Of a stretch of 64,000 nt of DNA, positions 1-10,969 are shown in pieces. The translations under genes were made by a program, and so were the position numbers. The stretch is taken from assembly GCF_958298935.1 (NCBI RefSeq), contig NC_084933.1, positions 5,315,001 to 5,379,000 of the forward strand, given 5' to 3'. Within the stretch, counting starts at the first letter, position 1. The number at the start of each line of letters is the position of its first letter. This DNA comes from Phragmites australis. Taxonomy: Eukaryota > Streptophyta > Magnoliopsida > Poales > Poaceae. The notes below the pieces were generated by a model. It was not told the origin of the DNA, did no database searches, and saw only the letters and a program-made list of their open reading frames with translations.

Positions 1-935
1 CTTGAACGATTCACCCAGTTTGATAGCATCAGGTGTGGTCTTCTGCCTAACAAACTCTGCCCATTGCTCTAGCATAATCTTTCCGTATTTATTAAAGGGT
101 ACCAGGTTCTTCTTCACGAATTCCTTATTGAGCTCACTCTTCCAGCCCCGGAAGCTCTTTCCCATAGTTTTTAATGCATTCTGTTTGGCTGCTTCCTCTG
201 TTCCTGAGGAGAATGGGATGGTTCTCTGCAATGTTGCCCACAGGAACTCCTTCGTCTCATCCAACACCAACCGCCAATCAATTACAGTGATTGGGACGTA
301 CTCCTTGACAAGGAATCCGCAACTGTTGCGGAATTTGGCGCAGGCCTCACGAGGTGCAACATGCTCCCCTTCAACACCGACCTGTGTTATTGTATAAATA
401 CCGGATGGCAACTTGTTTCTGCTACACTCGCCCCTTCTTTGTTTGAGCATCAGCCCAGAGGGACCCGAAGTTTGAGGCACAGATGTAGCGGTGGGTTGTG
501 GCGCAGAATGTTGTGGCGTAGATGATCGACGCGAAGATCTTTGCACCCTCACCCTCTATAGAGAAAAAAAAGGAGAGTTGACATGAACAGAATATATTCC
601 TCCATTTAAGAAGTATAAAATGCATTGACTCAACTAAATACCTCTTCGGCAGGATCGTACTCGTTTTCACTTTCCCGACGTCGGATCTCCCGATCACACG
701 GAACAGGGCTCGGGCTGTGATACGAACCCGAGCTTTTGCTGTTGTCGGAGGAGGACGGCTGGTGAGGGCTTGGGCCCCTATCCGACTTCCTGCTTTCATC
801 CTCTTCTGCAAGCGACCTCTGTGCCGGGGAGACCTCTATTGTGAGCATCCTCTATGCCGGGAAGGCCTCTATTGCAACATCTGACATCCTGCTTGCTTCT
901 GATTTCTTAGGGGTTACTGTCCTCTTCTGCCCCAT
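1..935 (-). pseudogene. CACTA (En/Spm) TnpA-type protein, Transposase_24-like, 5' part, running off the left edge
   Basis: Two exons can be joined. Exon 1 runs from an ATG at 935 to 642 (98 codons). A GT-AG intron occupies 641-556, and exon 2 runs from 555 to the window edge without a stop. Exon 1 is acidic and Ser/Pro-rich. Exon 2 contains the stretch beginning LPSGIYTITQVGVEGEHVAP and later FRNSCGFLVKEYVPITV and WGQ-poor, Lys-rich sequence, which resembles the plant Ptta/En/Spm (Transposase_24) family that accompanies TnpD in CACTA transposons. The family is thought to act on element DNA in the nucleus; no catalytic residues are visible. An in-frame TAG at 854-852 interrupts exon 1. A nearby internal near-duplicate, FPA-stop-R versus SPAQR, suggests CAG became TAG. 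Re-initiation at the ATG at 848 is possible. Orientation matches the TnpD relic at 4.7-8.1 kb, but whether both belong to one element is unproven. Confidence 0.75.
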
Positions 936-1795
936 GGTACTTAATCGACCGCTGGATTATTGTTTCCTAGAAAAAACTAACAAGTGTGCAATGGTACATC
1001 AATGAAATTTCTCGTTCCAGTATGCCATTGTGAAGTAAGATGCAACAAAGATCAGATTGCAATGGGTAATATTATTTAAGAGGAAAGAAAAGGAATCAAG
1101 GAGAGGCTTTTGATGCAAATATTATTTAAGCTAGGAAGCAACTAATTTGCACCGCTGAATGCATAAATATGTCATGACTACACTTTGGAAAATTAATTCA
1201 CCAGAGTCATCAGGCTACACTTCGGACAAAGAAATATACTAACATTGTATTCATAAGCAAAACCATATCTATTATCGAATGCAAAGAGTATCCCACAAAA
1301 CCTTGTATTCAACTTTCTTATAATGCAGAACAAGCACCATCGATCTATTAGATGAAAAATATGGAGCCAAATTTCAAAAAGTGGTCTTGCTAGACAGTAC
1401 TCTCTCATGTATATGAGAAGGTAACTTTTAGTATAGATCAGGTGCGTGTCTCCCTTATTTTGCTCTCCTCTAAGATTGACCAACAATTTGACACCTCTCT
1501 TTCACAAGATGTGAATGTGTATGTGTATGTGTTAATTGTTAGAACATACTTGTCACTTTGTGGTAAATTCTCTATTTAGTTATTTTGCTTATTAGTCATT
1601 TGTTTTCCATCCCCATTCCATACCCTCTTTCTCAATAAGAGCATATAACATCAGTAAACAATGCATAACCTCCGCTGATAGTGGAAGTCCTTGCTCTATC
1701 AGTATTTCTGTTTCAACTAGTCAGATAAGACGCACACACTGCTGGTTTCCTTGCTTTGATACTGCCACACAACGCTGTCCGTAAGTGAAGTTTAT
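936..1795. other. AT-rich stretch, no gene seen
   Basis: No convincing coding region, terminal repeat or RNA gene could be recognised here. The minus-strand reading frame at 1193-1486 has no family resemblance. The sequence lies upstream of the TnpA-like gene, so a promoter for it could be present but none is obvious. Confidence 0.5.
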
Positions 1796-1810
1796 CCCCC
1801 CCCCCCCCCC
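1796..1810 (+). repeat. Poly-C tract (15 C)
   Basis: Uninterrupted run of 15 cytosines. It lies in the presumed intronic or upstream part of the kinase-like relic. Length may be unreliable in sequencing. Confidence 0.9.
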
Positions 1811-1876
1811 TTTAAATCCTGCTAGTCTATTTTCTGGTGCATGTTAATAATTCTCTTTGTATCATTCTGTGCCCAG

Positions 1877-1943
1877 ATTTGACCTAGAGTTTACAGTTAG
1901 CACGAATTTAGTCGCTGTCAGCAATGGTGACTTGCTTTACCAG
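1877..1943 (+). other. Exon-like island upstream of the kinase relic
   Basis: A 67-nt open segment is preceded by a plausible acceptor (cccag) and followed by a plausible donor (gtacgc). It reads in phase into a second segment that begins after tgcag at 2183 and stops near 2259. I do not recognise the encoded peptide and cannot say whether it belonged to the kinase relic or to another gene. It is recorded as a possible exon only. Confidence 0.25.
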
Positions 1944-2243
1944 GTACGCATTCAATCTTAATTGACGATGGGTTCATAAAGGCATAATACGCAATAAGTT
2001 CTTCCTTTTGGATAAAGAACTCACTTTTGCGCTAAGTGACTATGAAGCTTTGTTACGAACTTGGTATTGTAGTTTGTTAGCAAATGTTCTTTGCAAACTT
2101 TACATGATGATCTCCTTCTATACTGTTTCCTGATCTTGAAAGGTCTTTTTCTTTCACATTCTGCTGATGCTACATCATGCAGGTCCTAAGCAAGGAAGAT
2201 CCTTCAAGAAAAACTTACGTGTATAAATTGAACACTCCAGTTA

Positions 2244-3547
2244 GTGCACAGTGGATATGTTAGGATAAAAGGATGTTCCTGCACCCAAAATTTCAGTATT
2301 ATGGGTGGACTGATCAGTGATTTTACTGTGCTAATTCTTGGTCTAAGTGGGATATTCCTCATCAGTAGATGGAGAAGAAACATCCAAAAGCGACTACGAC
2401 GGAAGTATTTCCGGAAAAACCAAGGTCTACTTCTGGGACAATTAATATTATCCAATGAAAATGCTTGTGAGAAGACAAAGATTTTTTCCTTGGAGGAGCT
2501 TGAAAAGGCAACAAATAACTTCAATTCCACACGCATACTTGGTCGTGGAGGACATGGCATGGTGTATAAAGGCATCTTATCTGATCAACATGTGGTGGCA
2601 ATAAAACGGTCTAAGAAAATTGAGGAATGTGAGATCAATCAGTTCATCGATGAGGTTGCTATTCTTTCTCAGATAAATCATCGGAATATTGTAAAGTTGT
2701 TTGGATGCTGTCTTGAGACTGAGGTCCCACTATTGGTGTATGATTTATCCCTAACGGTTCGCTGTACGGGATCCTTCATGCTGATTCAAGCAATGAATTA
2801 CTTTTATCATGGGACGATTGTCTCCGAATTGCTGCAGAAGCTGCTGGAAATCTTTGTTATCTTCATTCTGCAGCCTCAATATCTGTTTTCCATCGTGATG
2901 TGAAGTCATCTAATACCCTCTTGGATTCTAACTACACTGCTAAAGTGTCAAATTTTGGTTCTTCAAGATTGGTTCCAATTGATCAAACACATGTTGATAC
3001 AAATGTCCAAGGCACATTTGGGTACTTAGATCCGGAATATTACCATACTGGGCAATTAAATGAGAAGAGTGATGTGTATAGTTTCGGTGTGGTACTCTTG
3101 GAATTGCTTGTTAGAAAGGAGCCTATTCTTACAAGTGAGTCAGGCGTCAAGCAAAACTTGTCTAACTACTTTCTACGGGAGATGACGACTAGGCCTATCA
3201 CAGAGATAGTAGCTACTCATGTTCTTAAGGAAGCGTCTGAGGAAGAGATCAAATGTGTTTCCACTCTTGTGGAGATGTGTTTGAGACTCCAAGGTGGCCA
3301 AAGGCCTACTATGTAGCAAGTGGAGATGTCATTACAATTTTTGAGGACAAAAAGAATGGAAATGAAGGAAGGTATTGTTGGAAAAGATGATGAGATGCAA
3401 ACCTTGCTAACAGAAACAGATATAAATAGCTATCAGTTATCAGTTATCAATTTTGGCAAAAAATCTAAATTTGCATCACCTCTATATAGCCGACAATTGT
3501 ACAGCTTAGAGGAAGAATTTCTGTCAACTACCGGTCTGCCACATTAG
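2244..3547 (+). pseudogene. Wall-associated-kinase-like (WAK/WAKL) receptor kinase, kinase-bearing exon, broken
   Basis: WAKs are plasma-membrane receptor kinases that sense the cell wall. This segment holds a membrane-spanning stretch (about residues 27-42), a basic juxtamembrane region ([10 protein letters not shown]), [13 protein letters not shown], the glycine loop ([11 protein letters not shown]), the VAIKRS lysine, [11 protein letters not shown], then HRDVKS at 2891-2908, [14 protein letters not shown] and the [13 protein letters not shown] block. It is broken twice. One base is missing near 2745-2747, after VYD, which shifts frame. An in-frame TAG at 3314-3316 falls inside the conserved RPTM-x-QVEM segment. 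The metal-binding DFG motif reads NFG (Asn codon at 2951). No convincing extracellular GUB_WAK or EGF exon is visible upstream, so it is also 5'-truncated. It is not expected to yield a working kinase. Its position beside CACTA sequence allows capture, but a decayed chromosomal paralogue is equally possible. Confidence 0.88.
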
Positions 3548-4024
3548 ATACGCCTCTCAAGTTTCATCCATTGGTCGTTCTTCCTGATTATTTCTTAGCA
3601 TTTAAGTGTTGAGAACCAAATTATCATCATTATTGTACAAAAATAGCATACGTTCTATTGTGTTGTCAGTATGCCATTTCATGAATGTTTATCTCTGTAG
3701 ATATATGTAATACACTATTAACGTCAAATAACTATCATTGTGTGATTTTTGTTTTTGATTCAGAATTTGTATTGACTGACACTTAAACATGTGTGACATG
3801 ATAAAATGTATCACTAATTTAATGTCCTTGTTAGTGCACAATATTCATATTATATTGCTTAATATCTCATTCTAATTGGATCGATATTGAAACATAAGAG
3901 ACGCATCAGAACTGTATATAAGCTAGTAAGCCGTGCAGAAATAGAGCCGGCCGAATAATAAACTACTTAACCAGAAGTCCAAGCAGGATCCGATTTCTAG
4001 TAATCAAAGCATACATAAATACTA
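3548..4024. other. AT-rich spacer downstream of the kinase relic, no gene seen
   Basis: Contains what would be the kinase 3' flank and AT-rich sequence. I see no terminal repeat, open frame or RNA gene that I can support. Confidence 0.5.
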
Positions 4025-4384
4025 TTGCATCCCAACGGCACGATGGCCGGCATCACAAAGAAGAGCGGGGCATCACACGGCTGGCTAGAAAACCGACTAC
4101 GACGGCTCGGCCGGGAGGGGGATATGGAGCTACTCGCCAGCGGCGGCGGTTCCTCCTCGACGCGGTCCAACTCGGCGGCGGCGGCTCCTCCTCGGCGTCG
4201 GCGCGGTCCTCCTCGTCGAGGGCGGGGCCGTCGTGCGGTGGCCCTCCTCGTCGGGGCCGGCGGCGGAAAGGGAGAGCGCGGGCGGCGGAAAGGGAGAGCA
4301 CGGGCAGCGGACGGAGGGATAGCCTGACGGCGCGGTCGAAAGTTTGTCAAAGCCGTAGGGTTTTCGGGGCCGCGTGCGGTTATA
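4025..4384 (-). promoter_or_regulatory. GC-rich block with a TATA-like sequence facing left
   Basis: About 300 bp of strongly GC-rich sequence (CGG/CCG runs) lies immediately left of a TATA-like stretch, read on the minus strand as ctatttatataa near 4390-4379. To its right are CACTA-type subterminal repeats. The order repeat, TATA-like box, GC-rich leader resembles the 5' region of a CACTA element reading left. Several overlapping frames are open, but I attribute these to GC bias rather than to a protein. The function is inferred. Confidence 0.35.
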
Positions 4385-4490
4385 TAAATAGAAACGATTT
4401 CCACAGGCGGTCAACGTAAGAAACCGCCTGTGGAAGCCAACCGCCTGTGGAAATCATTTCCACAGACGTCAACCGCCTATGGAAACCTGT
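4385..4490. repeat. CACTA subterminal repeat block, left
   Basis: At least four copies or half-copies of the CACAGGCGGT / ACCGCCTGTGG motif occur in both orientations. The same motif fills 8660-8930 next to the element terminus at 8977. No CACTA terminus is visible to the left. The run cggtcaacgtaagaaaccgcc here matches cggtcgacataagaaaccgcc at about 8690 in the same orientation, so this looks like a second 5'-type end and not the expected inverted 3' end. Confidence 0.7.
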
Positions 4491-4721
4491 GACATGATTT
4501 TTTTCTTGTTTGGGAAATACTATTCTATTACATATTAAAACATCTTAAATATTCTATTACATATTAAAGCATCTTAAATTAAAGCATATGCATGCCCTAA
4601 ATTAAAGCAAAATCTCTCTTACATCATGCATACAAGTCCTTAATACAAATTAAAGCTTATCCTAATTTTATACAAATTTCAGGGTTCTGTCATATTGGAA
4701 AATAATTCGCATAACATGGTA

Positions 4722-7700
4722 CTATTTGCCTTGAACTGTTTTCCCTACACCATCCAGACGCATGTATGGCATCACAGATCTATCGAGGGTTGCTTCTACA
4801 AGTTTGATCTTTTCTGGATCTCCAAAAGGCGGCACGTCGTCGAACTGATTGTATTCTTCCTCATCCTCCACATTCTTGACTCCGACTATTCTTTGTTTCC
4901 CGGCAACAACTACGTGCTTCTTTTCATTCGCGGGGTCGATTATATAGAAAACTTGTGCGACGTGATCAGCGAGTACCCACGGGTCATCTTTGTGGCCTAC
5001 AATGCTGAGGTCGACAATTGTGAAGCCGTAGTTGTCCACCACCACGCCATTTAGGTGTTTGACCCATTTGCACTGAAAGACGGGGATCTGCAGATTCACT
5101 CCATAGTCGAGTTCCAAGATTTCTTCTACGAACCCATAGTAGGTGACCTTTTCCCCTGTTGTGTCATAGGCTTCTGTTCGAACGCCGCTGTTTTGGGTCA
5201 TGCTCTTCTTGTCTTTTGCTTTGGTATAAAACGTGTACCCATTAATGTCATACGCTTGCCATAACGTAACTAAACTTGATGGGCTACAAGCCAACATTTT
5301 CATATTTTTTTTATCTATAGATTCACCATCCGGAAGGTTTTGGTTCTTGAACCATGTGGTGAAGCGACGCTTGTTCTCTTTCAAGATCCAATCATACGAG
5401 CGGCCTTGATTTTTTGTGTAGAGCTCATTTAGGTGTTGCTCGACGTACGGCGCCACTAACTGGATCTGCTGCAAGATGGTGAAATGTGCTTCTTCCACTG
5501 CATTGTAATCATGATCGATGAATCTTTTCTTTCCTTTGGTCCCTCTCCCAGACAACCTCCCCTCATGTCGAGATACAGGTACACCAATCGGATTAGAATC
5601 TTTTATGTAATTGATGCAACACTCAACGACTTCCTCGGTACTGTAGCCCTCGATCATGGAACCCTCTGGGTGAGCACGATTCCGTACATAGCCCTTGAGA
5701 ATGCCCATGTACCGCTCAAACGCATACATCTGATGTAAGAATACAGGGCCCAACGCAATTATCTCATTCACGATGTGAACCAAGAGGTGTACCATGATAT
5801 CGAAAAAGGATGGAGGGAAGCACATCTCATGTTGGCACAAAGTCTCTACCAAGTAACTATGTAGAGCACCCAGTTTTTCAGCATCGATCACCTTCTGAGC
5901 AATTGCATTGAAGAAGTGACACAACCGTGTGATGACCACCTTTATGTATCTTGGCTTGATACCCCTGATTGCAATACGGAGTATCTGCGTCATCATCACA
6001 TGACAATCGTGAGACTTCATGCCGATTAGCTTCAAATCTTTCATCGAGACTAGGTTCTTAAAGTTGGATGAGTAGCCAGTTGGGACTCTCACCCCACGTA
6101 AGCACTTGCACAGTGCCTTTTTCTCCTCAAGTGTCAGAGAGTAGCTAGCCGACGGAAGATAATGTTTCCTATTTGGTCTGTCTTCAGGGTGTAGCTCTGG
6201 CCTAATTTCAAAATGCACCAAGTCCTTACGTGACTTGATTCCATCCTTTGTCTTGCCCGGTATGTCCAGTAAGAGGCCAAGGATGCTATCACACACATTC
6301 TTCTCAACGTGCATGACATCGATGCTGTGATGGACGTCCAAGTCCTTCCAGTAGGGCAAATACTTAAAGAAAATTGGCATCTTCTTCCACAGTGTGCTGG
6401 TCGGCGTCTCACTTTTCTTCCTCTTTTTACCCTTCGGCAGCTTCCCAAAAACAACCTTGATGCTACTGACCATTTGAAACACTTGTGCCCCGCTGCGAGG
6501 TTTCAGGCCAGTATCTTCCTCAACCGTGTTGTCAAAATGTTTCTTCATATTGCGGTATCTGTGAGTTCTGAGTAAGAACCGTTGGTGTCACGTGTACACT
6601 ACCTTCTGTGAGTACGGAAGGTACACAGACGCGATTTCATCCAAGCACATTGCACATCCTTGCTTCCTTTTAACCTATCCCGATAGGTTAAAAAGGGCGG
6701 GATAATCATTGATGGTAACAAAAATCATTGCTTTCAGTGTGAAGTATTGTCGTCGAAACTCATCCCACACCCAGACCCCCTCGTTCCACAGTTTCGCCAT
6801 ATCTTCCATCAATGGTTCCAGAAACACATCTATATCGTTGCCCGGTTGTTTTGGTCCTTGGATAAGAATGGACAGCATAAGGTACTTCCGCTTCATGCAC
6901 AGCCAAGGAGGAAGGTTGTAGATGGCCAGGACCACTGGCCAAGTGCTATGTGAGGTGTTCATGTCGCCAAAAGGATTCATTCCGTCGGTACTCAACGCGA
7001 ACCTTACATTCCTTGGTTCTTCAGCGAACTCTGGATACATGGCATCGAACTTTCTCCATTGCCTAGCATCAGCAGGGTGTCAAAGCTTAGTTCCATCCTT
7101 CTTGCGCTTATCGAAATGCCAACGCATCAGTTCAGAGTCCCTAGGGTTCGAGTACAGGCGCTGCAAGCGGGGTATCACTGGTAGGTACCACATCACCATC
7201 GCAGGACTTCTTCTCTTCTTCTCCGCGTTGGAAGAAGTGTCTTCTTCGTCACGACCAGCATTACTCTTCTTCTTCTTCGCGTTGGCGGACCTCACAATCA
7301 TCATTCCTCTTGTACCGACTCGCATTGCACACTGGACATCTATCCAAGGCTTCGTACTCTTTATGGTAGAGGATACAGTGATTCGGACACGCGTGTATTT
7401 TTTGCACATCCAATGACAATGGGCAGATAAGCTTCTTCGCCAGATAAGTGGTGGTGGGGAAGGAGTTAGGCTTCGGAAGCATGTTTGCCAAGAGACTCAA
7501 CAGATCCGAGAAACTCTTGTCGGACCATCGATTGGTGGCCTTCAACCTTAGAAGTTCAAGCACCGAATGCAACACCATAAACTCCATGTCACAGCCCTTC
7601 GATTCCTCATATAAAAGTTCCTTCGATGCCTTTTGTAACGCCTCAAAATTATCTAAACCTCTCGTGTCCCTTAAAACATGCGGTTCTGTGTGGCGCAGCA

Positions 7701-8088
7701 TTTCCTCCAGATCAAAATCAGCATCATCATCCATCATAACATCAGTGTCGCCTTCGACTGCTCCATCATCACCATCTACTTGATCAACAGCGATGTCCTG
7801 GTTTGGTTCGCTTGTACGTTGTTCGCCGTGATTGGACCAACATTTGTAATCCTCAACAAAACCTCTCAAGATCAAGTGTGATTTGATTATACTTGATTTG
7901 TTCCATAATTTCTGGTTCTTGCAGTCAGAACATGGACAGTATATTTCCTTTGTCTTCTTAGTTAAAGCGTCCTTCTCTGCGGCTTCAATAAAAATAGAGA
8001 GTCCTTTGATATATATTTCTCCATGTCTTGGCGCATCATACGTCCATGCTCTGTCCATCTTTAACTTTAACCACAAAATTAGATACAT
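4722..8088 (-). pseudogene. CACTA transposase, TnpD/Tnp2 type, with Transpos_assoc, Transposase_21, DUF4218 and DUF4216 regions
   Basis: This is the catalytic transposase of an En/Spm element. From right to left: an N-terminal Transpos_assoc-like region (8088-7261, with WTYDAPRHGEIYIKG and CPCSDCKN); the Tnp2 core (about 7409-6675, with MVMWYLPVIPRLQRLYSN, FALSTDGMNPFGDM and YNLPPWLCMKRKYLML); and a 608-residue open segment at 6548-4722. That segment holds HSIDVMHVEKNVCDS (residues 74-88), MKSHDCHVMM, a DUF4218 block (about 200-310) and a DUF4216 block (about 470-550). The reading frame shifts between 7409 and 7261. In-frame stops lie at 7082-7080 (KL-stop-HPAD), 6677-6675 (LSG-stop-VK) and 6590-6588 (stop before HQRFL). 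It cannot encode a full transposase. The conserved context suggests CGA-to-TGA and CAG-to-TAG changes. Confidence 0.92.
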
Positions 8089-8659
8089 TAATTAATTAAT
8101 TTGAAAATCAGAATTAAAAAGATTTTTTTAAAAAAGAAAATATGAGCTTGTTATGATTATAATATGTCTACGCAATTGAATCTACATTAACGTAAATTTA
8201 TGACTCAAAATAATGTGAATTCATTACTCTCTCTCCCTCTCCCTCTCCCTCTCCCTAGATCTAGATCTAGATCTAAAGAAAAAATCCTCATTCATGATGA
8301 AACCTCTTAAGGCTAAAAAACATCATATTCTAGCTACATTTTTATAATATAATACTAGAATCATGTGAATCTACACAATTAAATCAATATTGCAACAAAT
8401 TTGAGCTAATTTGATGATCTAAATGGCAAGAACCATGAGCATCTCTAGATCACATTGAAACTCTAATTTAGCTTTAAATCTAAATCTAAACTTCAAAAAA
8501 ATGCAAGCTAGGGATGAGATATACATACCTTATTTAGCTCCTCCAAGGAAATCAAAAACAAAACCTTCCCCACCTATTTTCCAAATCCGCCGCCACAGTA
8601 AATGCTTACTGTTTCGAACAGTAAGCCTGTCTAAATGGAGCTGGCCCAGACGAAGGAGT
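8089..8659. other. CACTA relic 1 upstream region, AT-rich, no gene seen
   Basis: AT-rich leader or intron of the transposase between its start and the subterminal repeats. It includes the CT-rich microsatellite listed separately. Nothing else was recognised. Confidence 0.5.
8228..8276 (+). repeat. CTCTCC / AGATCT simple repeat
   Basis: Short run of (CTCCCT)n followed directly by (AGATCT)n, inside the 5' region of CACTA relic 1. Confidence 0.85.
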
Positions 8660-8977
8660 ATTTATGGACTATTTGCATAGACGGTCGACATAAGAAACCG
8701 CCAGTGAAAATTAATTTACACAGGTGGTTCCTTATGTGGACCGCCTGTGAAAATGACATCCATTTGCACAGGCGGTCCACATAAGGAACCGCCTGTGTAA
8801 ATGCTCCATTTCCACAGGCGGTTCAGGCGGTCCACATAAGGAACCGCATGTGTAAATTACTTTTCGCAGGCGGTTCTCAGCCGCACGGGGCCGCAGCCAC
8901 TTTCTCAGACGGTTCGTAGGACGAACCGCCTGTAGAAATGAAACCTAGGTGTCTCAAAAAATAGGTTTGTAGTAGTG
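8660..8977. repeat. CACTA relic 1 subterminal repeats and 5' terminal inverted repeat
   Basis: Many direct and inverted copies of CACAGGCGGTTC, often paired through CACATAAGGAACC, giving a hairpin-rich end. The element terminates at 8977 with TTTGTAGTAGTG, the complement of CACTACTACAAA. Such arrays are the expected binding sites for the TnpA-type protein of the element. Confidence 0.85.
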
Positions 8978-9529
8978 TTTCAGCAATTAATCTTGGACGT
9001 GGCTAAAAATAACTTGCCATATACAAATCTGAACTCCATGTGAAATTATCTGACACACTTAGGACAATCCATTTTAATATCTTTTCACCCTTAAGATGGT
9101 TTGATAGGTGTTTTTCCCATATTATAGCAACCATGTCAGTTTCAGCTGAGATGGCAGGCTACCCATTTTTTATGCTTTATGCTGGAAACATAATTCAAGA
9201 CACAAATTAAGAAAACTTATGACGTTGGACCTCATGATTAATTCTGAGCAAAAAAATTATATATGCTCTCTCCACATATCCCAAAAATAGTTTTGGGAGA
9301 TAGAAAAATTACTTTATTATGGATAGCGAGTAATTTTGAAGCCTAGCCCAATTTTTTGAGGTAGAATAGAAATATAGCATGACATGTTGCAGCCGGTGGT
9401 TTGCAGCTAAAATTGACCAGTTAAATATATAGCTGACAAGTTCACGTGGATAATCTTAGTGCTACATAGTGCTGGTGGCTTGCGCGATGCTGCAGTTTGG
9501 GACTATATAAGCAAGGCACGAGCACGGTA
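8978..9529 (+). promoter_or_regulatory. Promoter relic of defensin copy A
   Basis: From about 9290 this sequence is visibly homologous to 19480-19709, the promoter of the intact defensin. Shared words include gaagcct, gttaaatat and agctgacaag, plus the block gactatataag with a TATATAA box at 9504-9510 and gagcacggta at the end. Homology stops at 9529 where CACTA element 2 begins. The stretch 8978-9290 has no recognised content. Confidence 0.75.
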
Positions 9530-9839
9530 ATTTTTAGAACAACACATCATTGTCGGCTCTAAAATCACCTTCACTACCAGTTTTGAAGCCGACACTGGGT
9601 AACGAGCAATAAAAGTCGGGAACTATCACTGCCGACTCGGAGGACCGACAGCAAAAGAGTTACCACTGTCGACAGAAACCACCAGCTGACAGTGATGATA
9701 AAGGAATCACTGTCTCATTGGAGACTTCAACCGGCAGTGATTGCTCTATGATCACTGCCGACTGAAGCATTCAGCCGGCAGTAATTCCCAAAGTATCACT
9801 ACCGGCTGAAGCATTCAGCCGACAGTGTTTTGCCTCTCC

Positions 9840-10969
9840 TCTCTCCCTCCCTCTCGTTGTCCTCTCTCTATGTCCTCAATCTCTCCACCTCTCTCCCTCT
9901 CAATACATGTATACAATGAGACATATATTTAATGTAAATCAATAATGAAGGCACCTGATACGTAGTAATTCATGTCATATTCGAGTGAACACATATTACA
10001 AGTTATAGTCATCGACAAATAAAAATATATACATAATGGTTTTCACAGGTCACCCACCCAAAAGTCAGTCGAATTGAGCCAGTCTAGTATCCATCTACCT
10101 CTCCCGTAATGAGAACCACGTCTCCGCATGGACGACTGATGGCGTGTGTATACCCGGGGATGCCAGGGGACCTATGGTGGTGGAGTGGAGGACCCGACCA
10201 TGCCTGATTTACCACATCGTCGCCTTAGCTTTAGACTCACCGGCGTGTCATAGACATCGAAATTTGATGCCTGAATCAAGTTACCAATATAAAAATTGCA
10301 GGAATATCTCACCATAACAAATTAGTACTAGAATTAAGTTACCCATAAAAGGAGAACACCCTGGTACGTAAACACGTACTCAAAGCTATAGGGTAAAGTA
10401 CGAAGGTATTGTGTTGATGGTGAACCAGACACTTCAATAAGTAGTCCTCGATGAAATCTAGATTTGAACATATAATTTTCTGGTTGACAATCCCATGATC
10501 GATGAATCCTACTTTATTATCTAATTCTTGTCTGCACGCTTGAATCTCCATTCTATGAAATAGCGAACTTAGCTTTGTGATTTCAATGTACAAGATCATA
10601 TAACATGAATTATATGCATAAGTCACTTACAGAGTTCACGCTCTGATTATAGCCACGTCGTGGGAATCTTCCTTGTCCATTTCATACAAGCAATTGAACT
10701 TCACCCAGAAGTAGTCGTCCCCGTTGAGGAAATATACATCCGATCAATACCTTACGGGAAACACCTATATACCCTACCTGGACTTCTCCAAATACCAATA
10801 ATGTAATTGGCATATTTGAGTTATAAGGTTTCTTTCTATATCTTGTTTGACCAAAGATTTGCCAAACTCAAACGACCATATAACATCTGACTTGATATAT
10901 CCACTCCTATAGTAAGTCGTGCTAGTTCTTCTGTTGTTAATCTAGAAGAAGCTAGGAAGTCCCCAATGT
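9840..10969. other. CACTA relic 2 interior, left part, no intact gene
   Basis: CT-rich simple sequence at 9835-9900 is followed by sequence shared with the element at 17375 (acaatgagacatatatttaatgt at 9914 and 17643). The minus-strand frame at 10339-10626 is short and not recognisable. This is probably the decayed 3' portion of the TnpD gene and its downstream region. Confidence 0.5.

Larger units (their letters stand above)
4385..8977 (-). mobile_element. CACTA (En/Spm) transposon relic 1
   Basis: The element reads right to left. Its 5' terminus is at 8977, read on the minus strand as CACTACTACAAACCTATTT. Subterminal repeats at 8660-8930 come next, then the TnpD transposase relic, then a second repeat block at 4385-4490. 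The matching 3' terminus is missing or displaced, so the left boundary is provisional. A 3-bp target duplication therefore cannot be checked (ttt follows the right end). Confidence 0.8.

Noticed and set aside
2244..3547. Wall-associated kinase as a functional gene
   Set aside because: A one-base frameshift, a nonsense codon, NFG in place of DFG and no extracellular exon all argue for a pseudogene.
4025..4414. Several overlapping open frames on both strands
   Set aside because: Strong GC bias opens many frames at once and the products are Arg/Pro/Ala-rich with no family resemblance. Treated as a leader or promoter block.
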